Origin: Ligustrum vulgare
Taxonomy: Eukaryota > Streptophyta > Magnoliopsida > Lamiales > Oleaceae
Assembly (NCBI GenBank): GCA_963555705.1
Contig: OY743172.1
Location: 18,971,446-19,035,445, forward strand
DNA: 64,000 nucleotides
Direction of reading: 5' to 3'
Part shown: in pieces, positions 1 to 11,400 of the stretch
Numbering within the stretch: the first letter of the stretch is position 1
Layout: each line of letters begins with the position of its first letter
The notes under the pieces: model-generated
Database searches by the model: none
What the model saw: the letters and a program-made list of their open reading frames with translations, nothing else
Told to the model about the DNA's origin: nothing
Program-made: the position numbers and the translations under genes

Positions 1-870
1 AAAATATTTAAAGATTATTATCATTTTATTATAGTATATATTGATGATGTTCTTATTTACTCTGAAACCAGACAAGACCACTTAAAATATTTAAATATTT
101 TTATAGATATTGTAAGGAATAATGGAATTATATTATCAGCTACAAAAATGGAGATAGCTAAAGAAAATGTATAATTTTTGGGATCTATAATAAGCCAAGA
201 AGGAATAAAACTCCAAAAACATATTGGTACAAAAATACAAGAATTTGACAATCATATAAAAGATAAAACACAATTACAAAGCTTTTTAGGACTTGTAAAC
301 TAGACTAGGAAATATGTACCTAACTTAGCAAAACATTTAATCCCATTACAAAAAAGATTAAAAGGAAAAACTAGTTAGACACCTTGGTCTAAAGGCGAAG
401 AAGAAGAAGTACAAAAAATTAAAGACATTTGTAAAGATTTACCAGAATTAGAATTACCCAAAAAAGAATGTGATTGGATTATAGAAATCGATGCATGCGA
501 AACAGCATGGGGAGCAATACTTAAATATATTTATCCAAATGAGGATGAGGAAATGATTGCACAATACACTAGTGGCAGTTTTACTCAAACTAATTATCAT
601 ATAAATGAAAAATAATTATTAGCTGTCAAATTTGCTATTAAAAAGTTTGAATTATTTATTGTTACTACAAAATTCAAAATTAGAACAGATAATACACAAC
701 TCAAATATTGGTTAACTAAAGAAATTGATCCAACTATTGCAAATAAAAGGTTAATTAGATGGCAAGTAGAACTTAGCCATTATGATTTTGAAATTATTCA
801 TATTAAGGGTACGACAATGTTATTGCAGATTATTTATCAAAACATGGAAGGCATACTTAAGAAAGTAGAA
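1..870 (+). pseudogene. Endogenous pararetrovirus (Caulimoviridae-like) reverse transcriptase / RNase H remnant
   Basis: Frame 1 from the window edge reads as the C-terminal half of a caulimovirid polyprotein. A YIDD reverse-transcriptase box lies at about 37-48, then the connecting region, then an RNase H domain whose conserved DACETAWGA stretch is near 490-515 and RTDNT near 685-700. The arrangement resembles plant pararetroviruses more than Ty3 elements, because RNase H ends the frame and no integrase follows. It is broken: in-frame stops at about 172, 301, 376 and 613, and a frame change near 810. It is therefore an old integrated copy, not a functional virus gene. The 5' part lies outside the window. 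Caulimovirid versus Ty3/gypsy is inference from motif style and from the small ORF further downstream. Confidence 0.8.
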
Positions 871-1730
871 GAAATTAACTTGGCCATGGGTCAAATGAAT
901 ATCAACTATTCAAATCTATTAAACCATGTGAATACTTGCATGGCGTAGATTGTACAAATTAAAAGTGAACTAGCCTTTTACAAGTCAAGGGTTAATTCTC
1001 TTGAGGAAATGTACAAAGGAGGAGTCTCTCCTCATTGTAAGCATCCGAAAATCATATTGGTTTTCAGCAATAAAAATCTATATTCTCTCTATCTATTGTC
1101 TTTCTTTTCATTCCTAGTTCAAAATTTTCTTTCATCACACCAATCCAGAAACAGTTAGCAGAAGGTATGAGTAACTAGAACTTCACATAGATATATATGA
1201 AGTCATAAAATAGTTAGTAATACTCTATTTATTTATGAGTTCATAAGTTTATTCTTTATAAAACTTTTGTTAAAAGAGTACATTCAGAGGTAGGAAACGA
1301 AACTGGATTGTGCTGAACCTCTTTGAAGTGTTTGTTTAAGTGTTAAACAGAAAGTGTTGGAGTAAGTCTTTAGAGCATCCTTTAATGCGTAAGTCTTTCG
1401 AGCAGCAACGATCTCCTATGGAGTTGTGTTTAATACTTAGATAAATAACTGAAGAGTCTTTGGTAAAAAATCTTTTAAAATTAGATTTACAAAGAAGCGT
1501 GATGGATCCATAGATAGAAAGAAGTATTATTGATTATTTATGGTGGATTATATATCGTCTTTTTTATTGATATTATCCAAGTACTGTTATCATAGTTTTA
1601 ATTTATCATTTTGCTTATGATATCTCTTACATGTTTTTACATATGTTAAAAATTTGTTTTTTCTATTCTAAGAATTAACTATTTGAAGAGGATTTGAATT
1701 AATAAATTTAAATATCTAGTTTTATAATTT
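871..1730 (+). other. Probable pararetrovirus intergenic (non-coding) region
   Basis: No reading frame of note is visible. The stretch sits between the RNase H end and a small first-ORF-like frame, which is where caulimovirids keep their promoter and priming region. A polyadenylation-like AATAAAAATC lies at about 1068. No recognisable initiator-tRNA-Met primer-binding site was seen, so the assignment rests on position only. Confidence 0.4.
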
Positions 1731-2056
1731 ATGAATTCAGAACATTTAATAGAATTAAATCATTCAGAAGTAAGCGACTTTAAGTATTTAAAAGAAGAAA
1801 CAATTAAACAATTAGAAATTACAAGAGAAGATTTTATAATTTATTAGACTACGCAATAAAAGAACCCTCATTTACAGATTTTTCACAATTTACTATAATT
1901 ATAGTAAATAAAGGAAGAATAATTAGTGATCTAGAGAAAAAAATTGAAGAATTAAATATAATTATTGAAGAAAAGAGTTTAACATATAATAGTATATATT
2001 ACGCATTTTATGTTAATAATAAAATTAGAGATATAGACATAACATCAGAAAACTAA
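1731..2056 (+). pseudogene. Small first-ORF-like frame of the pararetrovirus remnant
   Basis: An ATG at 1731 opens a Glu/Lys/Ile-rich frame that stops at 1845-1847. Coding-like sequence continues in another frame from about 1840 to the TAA at 2054-2056, so a frameshift separates the halves. Small, charged, coiled-coil-like first ORFs after the intergenic region are typical of several caulimovirid genera. No sequence-level homology was established. Its position, 0.9 kb after the RNase H end, suggests a circularly permuted or tandem viral insertion. Confidence 0.45.
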
Positions 2057-2980
2057 AAGAATTATAACTAGAAGGATAACATAGTAATTAAACATTCAAA
2101 ATTTTTGTCTTTTAGCCGTTAGTACAACTATTAGTACAGTTTGTTAGTACATATAGCAAGGTCCTAACTATTTCTTGTCATTGAATATTGTGTCATATTT
2201 TATTAGTACATTCCCCATAATCAGTTAACAAACAAATATCACACTGGCCCCCACCCCCAATTCCCAACGGAGAATCTAGTATTTGGGACGATACATCCAT
2301 TTTTAAATAAACAATCACAAATATAGGTTACCTACAAGTCATGCCAAGGCCCGAATTAATTGCAACCCCTCGTTCTATGTGGAAATTAAGCCTAAGTCAG
2401 TTATTAGAGTTTGCATTTCATTTTTCATGAGAAAAGGGAATAGTTTCACAAATCAGGTAGTTATTATTATTTATTCATTTATTTATTAATAAAAAAGGAA
2501 AAAAAAAAAAAAAAAACAATTCCTCCCCCATCCCAAATCCCCCATACCGACTGCAACAAATACCTAATTCCTCCCCCACCACAAAATCACTCTTGCACAA
2601 TAAAAAATCAGTAAATAAGACGGTGACCTCCTCTTCTCCTCTCTCCTCCGACGATGATGGTGATATCTCCTGTCCTCTCCTCCGAAAATGATGGCGACCT
2701 TCCCCTCGTTTTCTCCGGCGAAATCCCCTACAATACCCCATGTGACAGTGATTCGCCACTTTATTTTGGGTGATGACGGTGGAGGTTCGTCGAAGGGTGT
2801 GGTTGCGGGTTGTACGATGGTTGATTTTCTTCTAAGCAAACGGGCAGCCTATTGCGCACTATGGACATTACGCTTTTTGCTTCTACCTACATGTTAAGAC
2901 CTACTATGGTGGTTTCCTCGTCCGCTCTGCTGCATGACAGTCGCCGTCAATTTTTGGTGAATATTTATTTGTGGTAGTTT
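2057..2980. other. Intergenic, no gene recognised
   Basis: Contains an A-rich run near 2490-2516 and a C- and CTCC-rich stretch (2520-2720). The short overlapping frames on both strands are low-complexity and match no family I know. Confidence 0.4.
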
Positions 2981-3620
2981 TGTTTTTGTTGGTGGTGGTG
3001 TTGTAGGCGGTGACCGGTGGTGAGGTTATATGCAGGAGGTTTGCATTGTGGTGATGGGACTTTGATGGTGGTGGTGTGATGATGGATCTGTTGTGGTGGT
3101 GGGATGCAGGCAACCTGCGGTGGCTGGAGGTAGACCATGGCGTTCGACGGTGGTGTGATGTTTGAAATTGTTACAGGTCACATGTTGTTTTTCTTAGGTC
3201 ACATGCTAGGCTCAGGTCACATGTTTACTTAAATGTTCATTTTACAAGGTCACATGTTCATTTGATCTCCTGTTCATTTTCTAAAGTCACACACGTTCAT
3301 TTCTTCTCCTATTGATTTTCTCCAAGTCACACAGTCATTCAATTCCTTAGGTCACACGTTCAGTTCGTCAAGTCACATGTTCATTTTCTCAAGTCACGTG
3401 TAATAATTCGTAGGTCACATGTAATAATACCTAGTTCGGGATGGTGGTTGTCGGTGTTCGTCGGAGATGAAGGTGAGCATGGTGGTTGTGATGATGCATC
3501 AGAGATTGTGGTGGTGGTCCGTGAGAGAACATGATTATGATGGTGGTGGTGCGTCGGAGATGTGGTGGTGGTGATTGTTCATCGGAGATGGTGGTGAGGC
3601 GTCGGAGCCTTGGGTGATGT
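2981..3620. repeat. GGT-rich low-complexity tract and degenerate AGGTCACATG minisatellite
   Basis: Positions 2985-3165 and 3430-3600 are dominated by GGTGGTG-type triplets. Between them, at about 3174-3435, the motif AGGTCACATGTT or AAGTCACA-GTTCATTT recurs roughly ten times with irregular spacing of about 15-35 bases. It looks like an expanded simple repeat with no coding content. Confidence 0.6.
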
Positions 3621-3682
3621 GTCAGTCGGACTTGGAAGTAATGATACTGAAGTTGGGGGATGGGGTGCGTTTGAGATCACTA

Positions 3683-3710
3683 TTTATATATATATATATA
3701 TATATATATG
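3683..3710. repeat. (TA)n microsatellite
   Basis: Uninterrupted TA dinucleotides for about 26 bases. Confidence 0.9.
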
Positions 3711-6060
3711 TCATATGTAATAAGCACCTGATTAGTGAAAAAATGAAAGTTATTTCTTAATTATGAATTTTGAATCTGTAAAGGCCTGAGATACGTATTT
3801 TTCCCTTGTTCTTTTACAGGAAATTAAGATCCACTTAAAATTTCAAAGACCAACAACAATGCAATCCAAGGTTTCAAAACGACAAAAATTGAAGTTCTAC
3901 AGTGATACAAACCGGAGTTCGAAAGTGAGAGAAATACCCAAAGAACGAGGAGTTTTGGAAAAGATAACTGAAATTTGAAAAGAAAAAATAGGCACTTTTG
4001 TTTGATTTACCTTGACATTTTGTAGAGCTCCAGGAATTTGTCATTACTTTTGTATGTAAATAAATTGTTATTTTCAAGATACAATTAAAGAGAAACAACT
4101 GAAGGGTTTATTTTTGATAGAATAAAACCGTTGCATTATTTATTGAAAAGAAAAACTGAAGGGTTCATTCTTGAAGAGAAACAAACGAAGGGTACAAAAT
4201 AAAAGCTAAAGTATTAGCCATTGCATTATTTATTGCAAAGAAATTCCTTTTTCTTTTATATGTTTGATGAATACCTATATCAATCTTTCGCTTCAATCTT
4301 GCATTTCTCCTATGTTCATCACATATGTATTTACGCTTAGCCCTAGCCTCTCTGCGCAATGCATTTTTTTTTCATTCCCCCACTATCGACTGAATGAGGA
4401 CTTTTTCATTTTTCATCAGCACTAAATCCAATAACTAATTTATTTTCACCGATCTTGTTAAAACAAATAAATCAAAAAACCCATTAGAAGAATCTTCAAA
4501 TAATAATTTAAGTCAATAATTTCACAAATATAAGAGAAAATATAGTAAACATTACAACGTATAAATGACAACCTAAAAATGAATTGAACATAACAATCTA
4601 TGAATAGAATGAACAATATACAAACTAAAAATGTTTTTATGCACACTTTTAGGTCTGGATAGTTTGGACAGTCAGAATATCAAACTAAAATAATCTACAA
4701 ACAGTGCTAACTTCTAAAGCCTTGATTACTCCCTCAAGCTCTCCTTCCTTTATGGAATGTTCTAGATAAGGCAAGTGGGCTGAGAAATAAGAAAGAATTT
4801 TGCAATGAAATGGTGAAGAATTACATAAAGCTGTTCCCTAGCACTCAATCCAAAAATAATAATGAAAAGAATGTTTCCCATTGGCGTATTTATCTCCCCT
4901 TAAGAAAATTCAAAGGAAAGGACAACACACCATAAAGAAGGTATTCTAGGAGCATTTGAAAATGTGCTATTGGTGGAGAGGGGAATTGACTGTAGAAGTC
5001 CAAGTTACCATAAAATAGAAGCCAAGAGTCTTGGAAGTTGGAACAAGAAAAGCCTTTTGTCAAGGAAGCAACCATAGAAAATATCTCTGGACAAAATAGA
5101 GAGCAAAAAAGATTATTCTTGCTGCTTTGCTATCTGATAAAATAGTGTGGATGCTACCACGGACGAATCCAGAAAATCAATTCAGCACGAGCAGACTTGT
5201 TTCAACACAAGCGGATACTACTAAGTAAGAGGAAAAAAAATTCCACACTAAAATTATAAGGTAAATTTTTATTATTTTTTTTGCAAATCCAGTCCGAGCA
5301 ACTGAACACTCTAAACATATGCTAAACTCGTCCCTGGATGCTACTAAGCATCACTTGCTTCATTTTGACATCGCATACGAAGGACCAATGGAACAATTTG
5401 AACAAAGAATTATAGCCTGTATAAGGCTGTAATGTAACTTTATGCATTCTTATCAATGTAACATAGGTTGTTCCAAGCGACAACACAATGAATTTCTTTA
5501 TGATCTTCTACTCTTCTGGGAGGAGACAAGATGTGCTAAAGCCACATGAATTTTTTGACACATTGTGGGTTTCGAGTTGTTTAGTGTTTACAATTAAAAT
5601 TCGTTCAACTTTCCAATCTTTATGAAGCCAATCCTGTGAAACTCTCGTGTTACATCACAATCCTTGAACATATAGTTATGACACAGAAACAAAAGGGAGG
5701 AGGATTTGAAAATTATGGATTTGTTGACATTATCATTGACATGGAAACTTTAAAAGACTTAAAATTGAACCATGATGAGTATAATCATTTCATTTTCCAA
5801 AAATTGAAGATTAGCTATTCAATCATGACATTCATAGTACTGCAAGTTCTCTTCACATATTCCATTTGCTTCCAAAAGATTTTTTTTATTTTTTTTATTT
5901 TGAATTCACAGATAAAATACAGTAGAGAAAATGGATATGGCCTGAATGGGCTTTCTCCTTGCCTAACGATAAATTGCTGATTATGTTAAAAAAATAAAAA
6001 TGTATAAAAAAAAATCGTTTCATCGGACGAAAAAATGAACAGTGTATTTGAAAGTGGCTC
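3711..6060. other. Intergenic, no gene supported
   Basis: AT-rich, with scattered frames under 120 codons on both strands. The longest (5636-5980, +) begins in ordinary-looking sequence but drifts into Phe/Ile runs encoded by T-tracts and has no family resemblance. Positions 5400-5640 resemble plant 3' UTR sequence in composition, but no coding exon could be tied to it. Confidence 0.35.
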
Positions 6061-6061
6061 T

Positions 6062-6190
6062 TTTATATATGTTAGTATTAGTATTAGTATTAGTATATTT
6101 GTATTAGTAAGTATATATATTAGTATTAGTAAGTATGTGTGTAGGATAAGATAGGAGATAGGATATAGGATATGATAGGATAGGATGTAT
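6062..6190. repeat. TTAGTA / GGATA simple repeats
   Basis: TTAGTA-type hexamers run from about 6070 to 6130. GATAGGATA-type units follow at about 6150-6187. Confidence 0.75.
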
Positions 6191-6217
6191 TTCATCTTTA
6201 TTATATATATATATATA

Positions 6218-6632
6218 GACTGACCATAGTTACAAAATTTGAGTCTTAAATCTCATCTTAATGTCAAAATCTCAAGAAAACTAACTACAAATGCAAATCT
6301 AAAACATTGTATGTTGATTTTCAACATGGCATTTTATCTTCTACGTCTTTTTTTTTTTTTTTTACTCGTCAAGGTCTTTCATCTTTATTAGAAATATGAT
6401 TTTTGTGTGCAAAACTGAGGTTCCATCGTAAAATGTTAATAAATTTAGTGGAGTAATCTAATTTCTTGTAAGCCCATCATTTACCTTATGTTTGATCGAT
6501 GTAGAATACATTCGCACTTTCTCAACATTATGTTCTATATTAGCATATAGATTGCTTGTAGTTACAAAAATTAAGCCTTACATTTCATCTTAAATGTCAA
6601 ATTGTCAAGAAAATAACTTAAATCTAAAACCA
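6218..6632. repeat. Diverged direct repeat, two copies of about 85 bp
   Basis: Sequence around 6218-6305 (GTTACAAAATTTGAGTCTTA, then a TCATCTTAATGTCAAAATC-like block) recurs diverged at about 6546-6632. The spacing is about 330 bases, which suggests an old local duplication or two copies of one element. Confidence 0.55.
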
Positions 6633-7440
6633 TGTTTAATCCCTCAACAATCCCAACAAGACCAGTTAGAAACCACCAATTTTGAGCTTTGAAATCCAAA
6701 AGTGTATTAAATCTTGAAGTTAGATTATTCTAATTTATATGCGTACTAAACCATTCCAATTACGTTATTTTATTAATTTTTTTTTTTCATTTTCTTTGAG
6801 TATCTTCTTCATTCTATCTCCTTTTTCTTGAGATAAATTAACAAGAGATCAATCGAAACCACGGGTAGACACGAGTCAAGTAGATTTGGGTTTGAGCCCA
6901 ACCCCGACCACCGAACTGATCAATGATGTTCGATAAAAATAAATCCAATAATGAAACCAAACCGAATAAAAAATTAAAACCAACTCAAATCAACACGAAT
7001 CAGACCGATTTGGTCAATTTCAAGGTTTCCCTTTAAAGAATTTTATGCCAATTATTAAAACTGAAAATTTTGGGTTCAGACCGCATTGTAATGAACCCAA
7101 CTCAAGTCAGGTAGATTTCATCCACTCCTAACTGTAATCATCCCAAAAACTTGTATATTTATTAGCATTTTCACATTTATATATGACGGTTTTTCTACAC
7201 ACTTGAATAAAATTGATCTAACGAAGTATCATTTAGCATTTTGTATACCATTAGCACCATAAAATGGTATTCCTAAATTCTAAAAATTATGAGTTCCCAA
7301 AACAATGTAAGAATTGTTATACTGAATATTGCATGCATTTGCATTTCTTCAGAGAAGTAAAAAATTAATATAATCCTTTGAGTAGTATTTTGCCACAGAT
7401 TTTTCTACTTCTACTTATTCACTGCGAACATATGGCAACA
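6633..7440. other. Intergenic; repeat-derived ACCGA/CCCAA-rich stretch at 6850-7110
   Basis: Words such as AACCAAACCGAAT and GAACCCAACTC recur, a style also seen at 31885-32065. They are typical of non-autonomous plant transposons. No ends or target-site duplication could be fixed. Confidence 0.4.
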
Positions 7441-8463
7441 AAAATCAGTCATTAAAAACATTGATGACAAATAACAAGTGACATAACTAAGTTCAATCCA
7501 CAAATAAATCAAAACATTATCATTGTACATACAACTGGCTAAGGTAGAGAACACCTGCCTTAGTCGACTCTGCTAAGCAGAAAATGTGCAAAGATCACAG
7601 GATGCAAGGTCCAAAACTAACATTGACAAGATCACACGTGCCCAAATGGCAGAATTAACGAAGAAAGAAAAGTCTTTTTTCTTTTTTTTTTCTGTCTGCT
7701 CTTATCTAATACTGCATACCAAGCATGCACTAAAGGGTGTTACAAAGAAGGCAAGGTAGCATGAAATGAACCTCGAGTCCTTGTTTACAAGTTGTGCAGA
7801 CTCAACAAATGACTTCCCGAGCAAATTTTTTGCATAGAACTGTCTCAACTTGTCCGGCAATAGAATTATTCAGAATTTTAGTAGAGCCAAGAGCCACTAA
7901 TAATACTCTGGGTCAAATGGAAATTCATAAATATCAGAATCAGTCCTCTAAATTATGTCATTCACTGAGTTTCCACCAGCGGCAAGCAGAATCAAAAGCC
8001 TCATGGTCATCTCCTCAAAGATCTGGATCCTGCCAAACAACGGGTTCCGGTTAGCAGTATTAACGAAGGCCAAGAAAATACACGAAATATTCTTGATGTG
8101 CAGCAGATCTGCATCTAACTTTACGATTCCGTCTGCTGTGATTATTTACAAAAGCACGATGTTTGTAACAAGGGGGAAGAAAAACGAACTTGGTTAACAT
8201 AATGGTGGAAGTTTAATAAAGGCTAATTGACTCAAGTCCCTAATCCTATACTTAGCCTGTTTAGTTCAAATCGTTCCTATCTTTCAATTTGGCTCATAAT
8301 GGTGCAAATATCTTCCCTGCCGTCCATTTCCTCCATTAAATTCTTGTGAAATGACGAATTTACCCACATCTTTAAATAAATAGAAAGCAAAGAAAGAAAG
8401 GAAAAAGAACAAATAATTGCAGTCAGAGTCCCAAAATTTTCAAAAAGTGCAAATGAGTTCCAA
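7441..8463 (-). other. Probable 3' UTR / downstream region of the SUVR gene
   Basis: Downstream of the inferred SUVR stop on the minus strand. No second gene is evident. A short open minus-strand stretch at about 7950-8045 reads well but lacks a clear acceptor or homology. How much of this belongs to the mRNA is unknown. Confidence 0.35.
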
Positions 8464-11400
8464 CTAAAACATTTGGGGAAAAATTAAATTAAAAAAATCC
8501 GCTTCTTCATTTTTTTCCCTCTTTGGCTTGACTACTCTGCTTGCTGGCAGCCCTATTCAGTACCATTCAGAAAGAGCAGAAGTGGACGGTTTATTTAAAC
8601 ATAAACAAGGTGACAGTGAATCATGCCTATAAGTGAAATACTTACTACTTGGACGCTTCAGGGTGCGGCAGAACCTGCTGCCACATTGACAGCGAAATGC
8701 TTTAACTGGATGATCATGGTCGTCAAAATCAATACCATAATCCTGCATGGATAACATTTAATTTTTCTAATAAAGAACATATTCAAATACATAAATTATT
8801 CTAATTAATAATAGACTTGAGTTCAAGTTCGAATTAAATGAATAATGAATATTAATAATAGAGGAATGGGAGCAATCATTTATTCGGCATCAAAGACATT
8901 CGGAATTTCATCTCAATAATTAAGGTGGGTGTTGACAGATTCAATATTCAGAAAGGGAAATCTTGGTTCTTAATTCTTAGCAAGTCCGTATTTATTTTGC
9001 ATGAGGTAGCACAAAATCAGAAGCAGCAGATTATTAAGAGGTTACCCTTTCCGGCTGCAGGTGTATTAGCCTCCGTTTGGCAAACATGTTTTTTTCTACA
9101 CAATTCCCCAAATTACTTTTTAACCACACACATTTTCTCTCTCCATTTTTCAACCACACATTTTACCTAGAAAAAAAATGTTTTTAAACAAAAACTTTTA
9201 ACAAACAGAGGCTTAGCAAAAACTCACACACGTACATATATATACACAAAAATACAACTTAGCAAAAGAACAAGCTAAATCTTATTCCTATAAAATTTAG
9301 GACCAGCTACATTCATGCTTTTTGGCTACTCCTTGTGGTCCATCTCCACATCGATTGGAAGATCTAAGGCGAAAGAAAGGGGTGCAAAAAAAGCAGAATT
9401 GATAGCAAGAGAAAATATAAATTTATCATATATTCAAGGGTTGTAGATTACAATGAATAAATAGCTTTATTTATAGAGAAAACAAACTAAAAAGAAAGTA
9501 AATTCAAACGAACTTCTTCTATTAAGCTAGAACTTTCAAGAAAAATTTACTAGTAGGATAGATGATTTTTGAACTAGGAATGAAGAGGTTGAAAGTTGCC
9601 GAAAGTTGCTCAAGCATATGTTGTATTTTTCATTCAGATTTTATGACATTTTCGACACACCAAAACTCCTTTTTCAATGATATAGTGCTTCCTCAACATG
9701 ATGCCAATTTCTGTAAAATATGGTCTAGATAAAAGAAAGGTCAACGATATTATTGCCATATTTTCACAATTCCAATTTGATCATTTTCTTGCTCCTCTGA
9801 TAACAATCATGAAGCAAGTGCCTTTCCCATTAATCATTTCACGTGTCAAATATACATTACTTATCTAACATTAGACATCTTTACCTCTCTAGAACTACGA
9901 AAAACACATTTATAGTGTGTTCCTGTGAAATAAATCCTACTTACCCAAGTGAGTTCTTCCATGGCTTTTACCTTTCTTGTAGTGAAAAAGGCAAGCTGCA
10001 TTAAGAGATGCAAAACCCAATAATATTGTGGACACAAAATTAACAGCAGGAAAAATGGAAAAGGTAATAGGATTTCATACATGGTAATAGTGGTGATCAG
10101 GTGTCTCCACTTCCACGGGTATCTCAACCATGTTTGAATCGAAACACCTAGCAGGATATAAAAATGGCTATTAAGAAATCTGCATTGAAATCAAAGAAAG
10201 GCTTTAAGAAAGAGAGAGCTCTTCTAACAAATTTAATGCATTCTGGAGGCAAAATAGGACTGGAGACAAGAATATTTTGTCTTTGACAAGCATGGTGACA
10301 TATTTAAGCAAATGCAATTTTGTGGTATATGTATGCACACCTGTGGAAGGAGAGAGGGACTCGATTACAAATATGGAAGAGTTTTAGGAAATGAGCATTA
10401 TAGCCTAGGTTGAATAGGATATTCTAATAAATGAAATAAAAAGTTAACATAAACCTTATCTTCTTCAACTTTCCCCATCTTATCTTCACATTATCAAAAA
10501 CAATGCAATAAACAAACAGCATTTTGTTTGTATTGAATGACTAGACCTTCAACAAAGCTCTACTAAGCTCTTCAATGAAGCAACTTTTGCTCTCTCTCTC
10601 TCTCTCCCTCCCTCTCTCTGAGGGGACTCTTTTTTGGACAAACCAGAATCGAGTACTAACTTTCCATCATACTAGAGATTAAGAGTTAAGACTAATATAT
10701 ATGATGACCCAACAGTAAATTTCAGGAAAAAAAAGAATAATGCACAAAAACATAGCATTCTCAATCAAATGAATTTACCTATGATTAATAAACCTCGCCA
10801 CATTACCATAATATGTAGCATCTAAACAAAGAGCATCTTCATCCTTCAGCACAACTTCCGAACCCCAATCAGCATCAAGAAGCACGGGATATGAATGTTC
10901 TTCCCCTTTGGAGCTCCTTACACGATCATATAGCTCTGCATTTGTTAAAACTTCTCCAACATATTCACAAACAAAGGCACCTTTCGGCAGGTCCTCCACA
11001 GTACGCAAACCCCACCCTTTTCCACCAGGGGTCATAAACACCTGAAAAAAAAAAAAAGGGCATTATATAAGGAAAAATTAGTGCAATCGTGTAAAAACTT
11101 ATTAATAAAGCATCAACAAGACTATGGACTCTGGAATCAAGCAAGAAAATGAAGTTAGGTCTAGGTCTGAACATAGCCAGGAACTCCTACCTGTAACTTG
11201 CGACTTATTCCTCTTTGTACCACCCGATTGCCACACTGTATATCACACCCACATTTCAACCAACATTCTTTGATGAAATTCCTCACAAGATGACCCTTGC
11301 AAGATCCAACGATATCTTCATTTTTTGACCTTTCCAGCGGGCATTCTTTGCAAAAGTACTGGCAGTGTTTTTCTGGATCACGATTCATTGAAATACACTC

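Noticed and set aside
5636..5980. 114-codon plus-strand frame
   Set aside because: It runs into T-tract-encoded Phe/Ile repeats and has no family resemblance, splice context or conserved motif.
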